64,000 nt of DNA from Nitratireductor aquimarinus (GTDB lineage Bacteria; Pseudomonadota; Alphaproteobacteria; Rhizobiales; Rhizobiaceae). The DNA lies in the NCBI RefSeq assembly GCF_017255295.1, contig NZ_JAFKDE010000010.1:1-64000 (forward strand), in the 5' to 3' direction. This document shows positions 17,938 to 25,683 of this stretch, one piece after another (within the stretch, counting starts at the first letter, position 1; each line of letters opens with the position of its first letter). Both the position numbers and the translations under genes were made by a program. The notes under the pieces are model-generated. The model saw only the letters and a list, made by a program, of their open reading frames with translations, made no database searches and had not been told where the DNA came from.

Positions 17938-19569
17938 ATGGCACAAAAACCACGCAGGCCGGAACCCCGGAATACCCAGGGCGAATCGTTGTCGCCGGAA
18001 GAAGCAGAAGCGCTCGGAAGCCCTGCTGCGCTGATGGAGCCAGACATCAGAGAGCCTGATCTGACGCGAGCCATCCCCCGAAACAGAAAGCCCCGGCGCG
18101 CCATTCCCGCCAAATCCTCCCCGCCGAAAGCCGCCCCCTTTCACAGTGCTTCCGAGACCTCTGCTTCCGCAGAGCCCGCTTCAAGGAGTGCCCGGCCCGT
18201 GAAATCCGCTGCAGCATCACGCTCGGGTTCCCGCAAAAAGGTGACGGCATCACGCAAAGGCTCGGCTTCGCGAAGCAGTTCGGCTTCGAGGGAGGCGGTC
18301 TACATTGTGGATGGCGCGCGCACGCCTTTTTTGAAGGCGCGCGGCAAGCCCGGCCCCTTCTCCCCCGTGGACCTGGCGGTTCAGTGCGGACGTGCGCTTC
18401 TTGCGCGCCAGCCCTTTGCTGCGGACAGTCTCGAACGGGTGATCCTGGGTTGTGTCAACGTGCCGGTCGACGAAATGAATCCTGCGCGTGTCGCAGCGCT
18501 GCGGCTTGGCATGGGCGACGCCATGCCCGCCTTTACCGTACAGGTCAATTGCGGGTCGGGCATGCAGTCCATCGACACCGCTTTCCGCACCATACAGTCC
18601 GGCAGCGCGAATCTTGTTCTGGCTGGCGGGGCGGAAGCAATGTCGCACGCGCCTCTGGTCTGGTCTCGGGAAGGGGCTGCGTGGTTCAGCCGATACTCCC
18701 GCGCGACCTCTTTTCTGGGGAAGCTAAGGGCTCTGAAGGCTTTCGAAATGCGCCTGCTGAAGCCGGTTGTCGGGCTGGAGCGTGGGCTGACAGATCCCGT
18801 CACTCTGCTCACCATGGGGCAGACAGCCGAGAAGGTCGGACATTTGTTCAACATCTCCCGAGAGGCAGCGGATGCCTATGCGGCTGAAAGCCATCAGCGG
18901 CTGGCCAAGGCGCAGACAGGCGGGGCGCTGGCGCGTGAGATCGTGCCGCTGGTTGCCGGCGATGGCGAGATGTTTACCGCGGATGATGGTGTCCGGCCCG
19001 AAACCTCCGTCGAGGATCTGGCCCGGCTTGGTCCGGCGTTTGAAAAGCCCCATGGGCGGGTCACAGCCGGCAACGCATCCCAGATTACCGATGGCGCATC
19101 CTGGCTGATCCTCGCATCGGAGGCCGCCGTCAAAAAGCACGGTCTGACGCCGCTCGCGCGCATCGTCGACAGCGAATGGTCGGGGCTCGATCCCTCCATC
19201 ATGGGGCTTGGGCCGACGCTGAGCACAACCGCACTCCTGCAGCGTCAGAAGCTGACGCGCAGCGATATCCATTTGTGGGAGTTGAACGAGGCCTTTGCCG
19301 CGCAGGTGCTTGCCTGCCAGGCCGCCTGGGAGGATGTGGACTACTGCCGCAACGTTCTGGGGCTTGAACGGGCATTCGGACGCATCGACCGCAACCGGCT
19401 GAATGTGGATGGCGGGGCCATCAGCCTCGGTCACCCCGTCGGCGCCAGCGGCAACCGGATCGTTCTCCATCTTGTCAACGCCATGCGGAAGAAGGGGCAG
19501 AAGCGGGGCATCGCGACAGAGTGCATCGGCGGCGGACTTTCCGGGGCCATGCTTGTGGAGGTCGGATAA
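17938..19569 (+). CDS. Acetyl-CoA acyltransferase (thiolase) with N-terminal basic extension
   Basis: A 543-residue thiolase II-type enzyme that would cleave 3-ketoacyl-CoA in fatty-acid beta-oxidation. The catalytic domain begins near residue 118 (AVYIVDGARTPF); nucleophile C205 is in VNCGSGMQS, the other motifs are NEAFAAQ, GHPVGASG and the second Cys at about C529 in ECIGGG. Typical thiolases are 390-440 residues, so about 117 N-terminal residues are extra, rich in Ser, Ala, Arg, Lys and Pro. The start at 17938 has AAGGAG upstream but with long (13-base) spacing; a GTG at 17863 would lengthen it further. It abuts the FadB-like gene (TAATG). Confidence 0.9.
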   Translation: MAQKPRRPEPRNTQGESLSPEEAEALGSPAALMEPDIREPDLTRAIPRNRKPRRAIPAKSSPPKAAPFHSASETSASAEPASRSARPVKSAAASRSGSRKKVTASRKGSASRSSSASREAVYIVDGARTPFLKARGKPGPFSPVDLAVQCGRALLARQPFAADSLERVILGCVNVPVDEMNPARVAALRLGMGDAMPAFTVQVNCGSGMQSIDTAFRTIQSGSANLVLAGGAEAMSHAPLVWSREGAAWFSRYSRATSFLGKLRALKAFEMRLLKPVVGLERGLTDPVTLLTMGQTAEKVGHLFNISREAADAYAAESHQRLAKAQTGGALAREIVPLVAGDGEMFTADDGVRPETSVEDLARLGPAFEKPHGRVTAGNASQITDGASWLILASEAAVKKHGLTPLARIVDSEWSGLDPSIMGLGPTLSTTALLQRQKLTRSDIHLWELNEAFAAQVLACQAAWEDVDYCRNVLGLERAFGRIDRNRLNVDGGAISLGHPVGASGNRIVLHLVNAMRKKGQKRGIATECIGGGLSGAMLVEVG

Positions 19570-21692
19570 TGGCTGAAAAGAACATGCCCGCGAGCGAAAA
19601 CATGATCCGTCGTCAGTTGACGCTCGGACATGGTCTGAAGAAAATCCAGAAGAAGAAACACTGGTCCTTGTCGAAGGATGCCGGTGACATCGCGTGGCTG
19701 GTCCTTGATCGGGAGGACGAAAACACCAACACGCTCTGCGAAGATGTGCTGGTGGAGCTCGACGCGCTTCTGGAGAAGATCGAAGCCACTGCGCTCGCTG
19801 CGCTTGTCATCCGGTCAGCGAAGACCGGTGGCTTCATTGCCGGGACCGACATCCGCGAGTTGCAGGGGATGACGGAGGCGGTTGAAGCGGAAGCGCGCAT
19901 GAAGCGTGCGCATGCGATCATCGACCGTCTGGCCGCTTTGCGGATCCCGACCATCGCCGTGGTTCATGGCCACTGTCTTGGCGGCGGGCTGGAGCTCGCG
20001 CTTGCCTGCAAACACCGCATCGCCATTGAGGGAGCGACGTTCGGCTTTCCCGAAATATCTCTGGGGCTTCATCCGGGGCTCGGCGGCAGCTTCCGTCTTC
20101 CCGCGCTGATTGCGCCGGGCGAAGCCATGAAGATGATGCTGGATGGCAAGCCGGTCGATGCAGGGAAGGCCCGTGAACTGGGTCTTGTCGATACCGTGGT
20201 TGAAGAGCGCCACGTGGCCAGTTCCATAGAGGCGCTTGTCTCGCGCAGGCTGAAGCCGGCCAGGCCGGGGTCCGGCCTCTCGCGCCTCAGCGCCGTTTCG
20301 CCCTTCCGGCATCTGGCGGTCCGCAAGATGCGGTCTTCTGTGGCGCGGCAGGTGCGGGAGAAGGACTATCCGGCGCCCTATCGCCTGATCGATCTATGGT
20401 TGCGAAATGGCGGTCGCAAATCAGCCATGCAAGCCGGCGAGATACGGTCTTTCGCCAGGCTTCTTTCCGGAGCCACGGCGCAAAATCTGATCCATGTGTC
20501 CTTTTTGCGCGAGCATTTGAAGGCGAGTGGCGGGGGAGAAAGCGGTATCGCGCATGTTCACGTCATCGGCGCGGGAGCGATGGGGGCAAACATTGCCGCG
20601 TGGTGCGCGTCGCGGGGGCTGCGTGTCACGCTGTCGGACACTGACGAGAAGGCGCTGACAGCGGCCATTGAACGCGCGGCCAGACAGTTTGGGGAATGGC
20701 TCCACTCAGGCACGGAGCAGCGTGCGGCATTCGACCGGCTGATCCCGGATTTCGCTGACGACGGCCTGCGTCACGCGGATCTGGTCATCGAGGCGGCCGC
20801 AGAGAAACTGGACGTCAAACGCAAGCTTCTAAAAGCGGTCTCTTCCGGCATGAAGAAAGACGCGGTTCTGGTTTCCAGCACGACGAGCCTCTCGCTCGAT
20901 ACACTGCTTGGCGTCGTTTCCTCTCCCGAGCGTGTCGCCGGGCTGCATTTCTTCAATCCGGTATCTCAAGTGGAACTGGTGGAGGTTGTCTCGCACAGCC
21001 GGGTGTCACGCACGGTGAAGGAACGGCTCATGGCCTTCTGCGGCTCAATCGATCGTCTGCCGGCGCCCGTCCGCAGTTCGCCGGGCTTTCTCGTCAACCG
21101 GGCACTTTCCGCCTATCTTGGTGAAGCCTTTGTGATGCTGGAGGAAGGGGTTCGCAAGGAGAGCCTCGACGAGGCGGCAGAGGATTTCGGCATGGCCGTC
21201 GGTCCCGTAGAACTTGCTGACCGGATAGGGCTGGACATCTGTCTTGAGGTTGCGCGGGCGCTCAATCCCAAGCGCGGCAAAGCGCAGCAGACAGGCCCAA
21301 AATGGCTGGAAACCCTGGTTGCCGAAGGGCGTACCGGCATAAAAACGGGAAGCGGCCTCTACGAATATGACAAGTCGGGTCGCCCGAAGAAGAAGAGCAA
21401 TCGTCTCACGCCACATCCGATGATTACGGACCGGCTGATCCTGCCAATGCTCAACAGCTGTGCGGCCTGTCTGCGCGAAGGTGTCGTGGCCGATGAGGAA
21501 ACGCTTGAAGCCGCGATGGTGTTCGCGGCGGGCTTCGCTCCGTTCCGGGGCGGCCCGCTGACCTATGCCCGTCGGCGGGGGTGTGCAGAGATCGTCTCGA
21601 CACTCGAACGCCTGCAGGAAAAATATGGTGAGCGTTTCACCCCCGATCCTTACTGGCTGAAAATTGCAGCGTCACCCCGCGCCATGTCGTGA
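19569..21692 (+). CDS. FadB/FadJ-type multifunctional fatty-acid oxidation enzyme
   Basis: A 707-residue fusion of enoyl-CoA hydratase and 3-hydroxyacyl-CoA dehydrogenase. The N-terminal crotonase part has FIAGTDIRELQGM and HGHCLGGGLELALACKHRIA. The dehydrogenase part has the NAD fold HVIGAGAMGANIAAWCASRG, LHFFNPVSQVELVEVV and SSPGFLVNRALSAYLGEAF. It performs the two steps before the thiolase. Its ATG overlaps the stop of the thiolase gene by one base, so the pair is translationally coupled. Confidence 0.93.
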   Translation: MAEKNMPASENMIRRQLTLGHGLKKIQKKKHWSLSKDAGDIAWLVLDREDENTNTLCEDVLVELDALLEKIEATALAALVIRSAKTGGFIAGTDIRELQGMTEAVEAEARMKRAHAIIDRLAALRIPTIAVVHGHCLGGGLELALACKHRIAIEGATFGFPEISLGLHPGLGGSFRLPALIAPGEAMKMMLDGKPVDAGKARELGLVDTVVEERHVASSIEALVSRRLKPARPGSGLSRLSAVSPFRHLAVRKMRSSVARQVREKDYPAPYRLIDLWLRNGGRKSAMQAGEIRSFARLLSGATAQNLIHVSFLREHLKASGGGESGIAHVHVIGAGAMGANIAAWCASRGLRVTLSDTDEKALTAAIERAARQFGEWLHSGTEQRAAFDRLIPDFADDGLRHADLVIEAAAEKLDVKRKLLKAVSSGMKKDAVLVSSTTSLSLDTLLGVVSSPERVAGLHFFNPVSQVELVEVVSHSRVSRTVKERLMAFCGSIDRLPAPVRSSPGFLVNRALSAYLGEAFVMLEEGVRKESLDEAAEDFGMAVGPVELADRIGLDICLEVARALNPKRGKAQQTGPKWLETLVAEGRTGIKTGSGLYEYDKSGRPKKKSNRLTPHPMITDRLILPMLNSCAACLREGVVADEETLEAAMVFAAGFAPFRGGPLTYARRRGCAEIVSTLERLQEKYGERFTPDPYWLKIAASPRAMS

Positions 21693-21773
21693 GAGCCGCA
21701 ATCGTGTGATTGTGGGAACCCTGAGCGCATTCGCGGAATTTCCCTTTCGGATCCAAGACGAAAGGAGATGCCG

Positions 21774-21956
21774 ATGCCAGCAAAGTCAAAGGCTCAGCAA
21801 AAAGCCGCCGGGGCTGCCTTGTCTGCGAGGCGTGGTGACACGCCGAAATCGGATCTGAAGGGCGCTTCGCTGGACATGTTCGAGACGATGAGCGAGGCGG
21901 AACTCGAAGAACTGGCGGAAACCAGCCACGACGATCTGCCCGAGAAGAAGGACTGA
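21774..21956 (+). CDS. DUF3008 family small protein
   Basis: A 60-residue protein, MPAKSKAQQKAAGAALSARR then a segment with KGASLDMF, and an acidic C-terminus (SEAELEELAETSHDDLPEKK). This matches the small DUF3008 family, often found near stress genes; function unknown. ATG 21774 is chosen because AAAGGAG ends six bases before it; ATG 21768 is too close to the ribosome-binding site. Confidence 0.85.
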   Translation: MPAKSKAQQKAAGAALSARRGDTPKSDLKGASLDMFETMSEAELEELAETSHDDLPEKKD

Positions 21957-21976
21957 GGCGCGCCAGCGCGCGCCTC
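21955..21976. terminator. GC-rich hairpin between convergent genes
   Basis: GAGGCGCGC (21955-21963) pairs with GCGCGCCTC (21968-21976), overlapping the stop of the DUF3008 gene and ending 12 bases before the stop of the convergent aminotransferase gene. It lacks a U tract, so its role as a terminator is uncertain. Confidence 0.4.
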
Positions 21977-21988
21977 ATGGCCTCAGGG

Positions 21989-23209
21989 TCAGCCTGCGGC
22001 TGTGGCTGACTTGCCCGCATCGAGACGGCCGGAAATGAAACGCTCCAGCCGCTTTGCAGCCTCCCGCAGCGTTTCCTCATCCTGACACATGGAAATGCGG
22101 ATATGGCCTTTTGCGGCGTCACCGAAGCTGGCGCCCGGCAGAACCGCCACATCTTCCGCGTTTAGGAAGTCCCAGGCGAACTTTTCGCAATCCTGCTCGA
22201 TGGCCCGAATGTCGAGCATGACATACATGCCGCCTTCCGAACCGCGAACGACGACACCACTCATGCCGCGCACGGCATCGAGAAACGCCTCGCGCCGTTT
22301 CGTGTAGAGTTCGGCGATCTCAACCACACCGAAACCGTTCTCGGCGGCGGCGGTGGCCGCATGCGAGGTGAAGTCGGGCAGGCCATAAGTGGCGACGAGG
22401 TTGAGATTGGTCATCACCGCAATCATGTCGGCGGGGCCGGTCAGCCAGCCGACGCGCCAGCCGGTCATGCCGTGGCTCTTCGACAGTGAATTGATGACCA
22501 GCGTGCGCTCCTTCATGCCGGGCAGGGCGCGCGGCGAGACATGCTCCTTGTCGGACCGGATGGTCCAGTAGACCTCGTCGGACAGAAGCCAGATATCACG
22601 CTCGCGGCAGATTTCGGCAATGCGCTCAATCGTGGCGCGCGAATAGACCGCGCCCGTCGGATTGTTCGGCGAGTTGATGAGAATGGCGCGCGTGTCGGCC
22701 TCAAGCGCGGCCTCGATTTCCTCAAGGCTCGGCTCGAAATTGTTTTCCGCATGCGTCTCGATCTCGGTGAAACGGCCGCCTGCGGCGCGCACCGTGCCGG
22801 GATAGGTCGCGTAATAGGGCGACACGATCACCGCATGCGCGCCCGGATCGAGCACTGCCTGAAACGCTGCGTAAAGCGCACCCTGACCACCAATGGTGAC
22901 CATGATCTCGTCTGCGCTGGTCTCGATACCGGTGCATTCTTCGGAGAGCTTGGCGAGTGCGGCGCGCAGTCGGGGCTGGCCCGGAAGCTGCGTATAATGG
23001 TGGTGACCACCGCGCACGGCTTCGACGCAGGCCTCGACCGTTTCGGCCGGCGTGTCGAAATCATGGTCTCCGACCGAGAGCATGATGACTTTGTCGCCGG
23101 CCTGTTTGCGGGCCATGGCTGCGAAATGGATTTCCCAACCGTTTTTGCCGGAAGGAACGATGCCGGAAATGCGTGATGAAGGCTTTGGCATGGGTGAGGC
23201 TCTTGGCAT
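21989..23209 (-). CDS. PLP-dependent class I/II aminotransferase
   Basis: A 406-residue fold-type I aminotransferase. PLP residues are visible: N183 in SPNNPTG, D211 and Y214 in LLSDEVYW, Schiff-base K244 in SLSKSHGMTGWRVGW, and the C-terminal Arg in GHIRISM. The FAQ-like start GKNGWEIHFAAMARKQAGDKVIML and HYTQLPGQPRLRAAL are typical of the subfamily that contains arginine:pyruvate transaminases, but substrate cannot be assigned from sequence. No operon partner. Confidence 0.87.
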   Translation of the reverse strand: MPRASPMPKPSSRISGIVPSGKNGWEIHFAAMARKQAGDKVIMLSVGDHDFDTPAETVEACVEAVRGGHHHYTQLPGQPRLRAALAKLSEECTGIETSADEIMVTIGGQGALYAAFQAVLDPGAHAVIVSPYYATYPGTVRAAGGRFTEIETHAENNFEPSLEEIEAALEADTRAILINSPNNPTGAVYSRATIERIAEICRERDIWLLSDEVYWTIRSDKEHVSPRALPGMKERTLVINSLSKSHGMTGWRVGWLTGPADMIAVMTNLNLVATYGLPDFTSHAATAAAENGFGVVEIAELYTKRREAFLDAVRGMSGVVVRGSEGGMYVMLDIRAIEQDCEKFAWDFLNAEDVAVLPGASFGDAAKGHIRISMCQDEETLREAAKRLERFISGRLDAGKSATAAG

Positions 23210-23327
23210 TCGACTTGAAAAAGGAAGGCCCTTCGACTACGAGGACCGCGCACTGGCCGCTCTTTTAACAGAGTGGCAGTCATGAGAACAGCGCAACCAA
23301 ATAGCGCACCCGGGGGCATGTGTTCCC

Positions 23328-23430
23328 AGAGCACCGGATCGAAAAGTGGAAACCGGTTTTCCGTTTATCGCGGCGCTCCATCAATGGTCTGGATCGGTTT
23401 TTGTACGTCCTGATGGACGCCCGGCGATCC
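23328..23430. repeat. RIME-like mosaic repeat (long form)
   Basis: A ~100-base element containing GAAAAGTGGAAACCGGTTTTC, then a degenerate middle, then TACGTCCTGATGGACGCCCGGCGATCC. The same two modules in the same order recur at 44436-44527, and the second module alone at 55226-55271. It lies upstream of the nitroreductase gene. Nothing else is recognisable in 23210-23506. Confidence 0.7.
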
Positions 23431-23506
23431 GATCCTGAACGGGTTGCGGTATGGATGTGAGGGGCATCCGTCGGTTCGCACCGCATTTTTGCAGAAGGAT
23501 GGCGGC

Positions 23507-24214
23507 ATGTTGGCCCCTGAAAAGAAGAACGAACTGTCTGTTTCGGAAATCGTCGACGAGGCGATGCTGTCGCGCCGCTCCGTGCGCGCGTTTTTACCCC
23601 AGCCGGTCGATGACGACACGATCCGGGATATTCTGCGTGTTGCCGCACGCGCGCCTTCGGGCACGAACATGCAGCCCTGGAAGGTCTATGTCGTTTCTGG
23701 CGAGCGCAAGCAGGAACTGTCGGATGCGATCCTCTCTTCGGGCGTCCGCCCCGAGAAGATCGAGTGGGACGAGTACAAATACTACCCCGACAAATTCTTC
23801 GAGCCCTATCTGACCCGCCGCCGCGCCGTTGGCTTTGCGCTCTACAGCCTTCTGGGCATCGGGCGGCGCGAAGTGGACCGTATGCGCGCCCAGCATGACC
23901 GCAACTTTACCTTTTTCGACGCGCCGGTCGGGCTGATCTTCACCATCGACCGCCGCCTCAACAAGGGCTCGTGGATCGATCTTGGCATGTTCGTGCAGTC
24001 GGTGATGATCGCCGCGCGCGGTCGTGACCTGCACACCTGCCCGCAGGCGGCTTTCGCGCCCTATCACAAGCAGATCCGCCCGATCCTCGACATTCCGGAT
24101 GAGGAAATCGTGGTCTGCGGCATGGCGCTTGGCTATGAAGACGCTTCTGCACCGGAAAACGGCCTGCGCAGCGAGCGCGAGCCGCTTGAGGAATTCGTTT
24201 CCTTCGTGCGCTAG
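23507..24214 (+). CDS. Nitroreductase-family FMN oxidoreductase
   Basis: A 235-residue nitroreductase-fold protein. FMN-binding residues lie in LSRRSVRAFLPQPV near the N-terminus, APSGTNMQPWKVYVV, and SVMIAARGRDLHTCPQ; the C-terminal part has VVCGMALGYED. It would reduce nitro compounds or quinones with NAD(P)H. ATG 23507 is preferred (AGAAGG eight bases upstream); an upstream in-frame ATG at 23444 would lie within 15 bases of the repeat element. Confidence 0.87.
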   Translation: MLAPEKKNELSVSEIVDEAMLSRRSVRAFLPQPVDDDTIRDILRVAARAPSGTNMQPWKVYVVSGERKQELSDAILSSGVRPEKIEWDEYKYYPDKFFEPYLTRRRAVGFALYSLLGIGRREVDRMRAQHDRNFTFFDAPVGLIFTIDRRLNKGSWIDLGMFVQSVMIAARGRDLHTCPQAAFAPYHKQIRPILDIPDEEIVVCGMALGYEDASAPENGLRSEREPLEEFVSFVR

Positions 24215-24364
24215 GGGCAGGACACTGGATCATGTTTTTCCACCTACGGCCCTTGCTTACGAATTTGTAATTCCCCGGCAAGGTTGCCGTAATGTGGGAT
24301 CGGTCAATTTCACCTCGTTCCCTGCCGCGCCTCCCAAGCGGCGCCCCTTTACGAGGATGAAGAC

Positions 24365-24970
24365 ATGAAAAACAAGATCCTGTTGTCGGCTCTGGCTCTC
24401 AGCCTGGTTGCCGGTTCCGCCGCCATCGCCCAGGAAGCTGCGCAGAATGGTCAGGGCAACCCCCAGGCTGCCGGGCAGCAGATGAAGGGCGGCAAGCAGA
24501 TGCGCGGTTTCGCCCGCTTCGATGCCGATGGCGATGGTGTCATCACCGCTGAAGAGTTCACCAGCATTCAGCTTGATCGCCTCAAGGCAGCCGATGCCGA
24601 TGGCGACGGCACGCTCTCCGATGCCGAACTGCAGGATCTCGCAACCCAGCGCATGGCAGAACGCCGCGCCAAGCGCGCCGCACAGCATCTCGATGCGGAT
24701 GGCGACGGCAAGGTGACCATCGCCGAGATCGAAAGCCAGCACGCCAAGCGTTTTACGCTGATGGACGCCAACAATGACGGTCAGCTCGACCAGCGCGAGA
24801 TGCGCCGTGGCGGTCGCCAGATGGCGGCGGAGCATGGCAAGCGCGGTGGTGGTGAACGCGGCGAAGGTCGCGGCAAGATGGAGCGCAGGCACGACCACAA
24901 GGGTGGTGAGCACAAGGGCGGCGGCAAGGGCGAAATGCGCCGCGGCGCAGCTCCCTCTGACAATGGCTGA
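24365..24970 (+). CDS. Secreted EF-hand calcium-binding protein
   Basis: A 201-residue protein with a Sec signal (ILLSALALSLVAGSAAIAQ) and four EF-hand loops starting at about D53 (DADGDGVITAEE), D77 (DADGDGTLSDAE), D110 (DADGDGKVTIAE) and D134 (DANNDGQLDQRE). The C-terminal ~50 residues are Gly/Lys/His/Arg-rich low complexity. A periplasmic calcium-binding role is likely. Loop 4 has Asn at two liganding positions but remains canonical. GAGG lies 7 bases upstream of the ATG (ACGAGGATGAAGAC). Confidence 0.85.
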   Translation: MKNKILLSALALSLVAGSAAIAQEAAQNGQGNPQAAGQQMKGGKQMRGFARFDADGDGVITAEEFTSIQLDRLKAADADGDGTLSDAELQDLATQRMAERRAKRAAQHLDADGDGKVTIAEIESQHAKRFTLMDANNDGQLDQREMRRGGRQMAAEHGKRGGGERGEGRGKMERRHDHKGGEHKGGGKGEMRRGAAPSDNG

Positions 24971-25000
24971 CAATACGTAAGTAGCTACAAAGGCATCGGT

Positions 25001-25097
25001 GGGGAAGTGCTGGATCACTTCCCCGGCGGTGGGGCCGGTTCGCTTCGCGTTTCTGCGAACCGGTGAATAGGTCCGGTGTCGCCGCGCCGGACCTATT
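25001..25097. terminator. Three consecutive perfect hairpins between EF-hand and sox genes
   Basis: Three back-to-back perfect stems occupy the convergent intergenic region: GGGGAAGTG/CACTTCCCC (25001-25024), CCGGTTCGC/GCGAACCGG (25035-25063) and AATAGGTCCGG/CCGGACCTATT (25066-25097). The last overlaps the soxG stop codon. None has a strong U tract, but together they would form a stable transcript end for both converging units. Confidence 0.6.
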
Positions 25098-25683
25098 TGA
25101 TTGTGTAACCCACATCTTCTGCGGCCCGGCGCAGCGTGTTTGCGAAGGACCGTGCAAAAGAGCGCGAGACGTAGAGTTCGAAGCGTTTTTCGCCCCGGCG
25201 CTGGATCTGAACGGCGATCTCATGATGCGCCGTCGCGCATCCCGAATGGACGGGGAAGGCCGCACTTGCGAAATCGAGCGCGAACAGCTTGGCCAGAACC
25301 CATTCCGCTTTCGGCCCTTCAATGCCAAGCACCGTTCTCCCATGCGAAAGGTCGGTCACCGTGCCGATCGTGTCCGGCACCGCGCTTTCCAGCTGGCCCG
25401 CAAGCGTCTCGCGCGGGCCGCTCACCAGAAACCGGCCGGGGCCGATATTGAAGGCGCACACGCCTTCGCGATTGGCCGCACCATTGCCCGAACCTGCCGA
25501 GAGCCTGAGATTGCAGGCACCCGCCAGCGCTTCGCAAAGCGCCTTCTCCTGGCCCGGCCAGGCTGTCGCCTCGACAATGCCCGCCCTGTCGAGTTCAAGG
25601 ATCGTGACTTCCGCCCCATTGGCGAAATCACCATAGGAGCCGGGGCGAAAATCGCTGCCCAGCGGTGATGCGCGCTCAACCAT
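25093..25683 (-). CDS. soxG: Sarcosine oxidase gamma subunit
   Basis: A ~196-residue small subunit of heterotetrameric sarcosine oxidase, matching SoxG in size and place as the last gene of soxBDAG. Recognisable segments include ILELDRAGIVEATAWPGQ, GPGRFLVSGP, VTDLSHGRTVLGIEGPKAEWVLAK and the C-terminal FELYVSRSFARSFANTLRRAA. ATG 25683 overlaps the soxA stop by eight bases, so it is translationally coupled. An ATG five codons upstream exists. Confidence 0.88.
   Translation of the reverse strand: MVERASPLGSDFRPGSYGDFANGAEVTILELDRAGIVEATAWPGQEKALCEALAGACNLRLSAGSGNGAANREGVCAFNIGPGRFLVSGPRETLAGQLESAVPDTIGTVTDLSHGRTVLGIEGPKAEWVLAKLFALDFASAAFPVHSGCATAHHEIAVQIQRRGEKRFELYVSRSFARSFANTLRRAAEDVGYTIK

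Noticed and set aside
21709-21740. GGAACC upstream of the DUF3008 gene as an EcfG-type stress promoter
   Set aside because: The expected CGTT -10 box at 16-17 bases is absent, so only half of the consensus is present.
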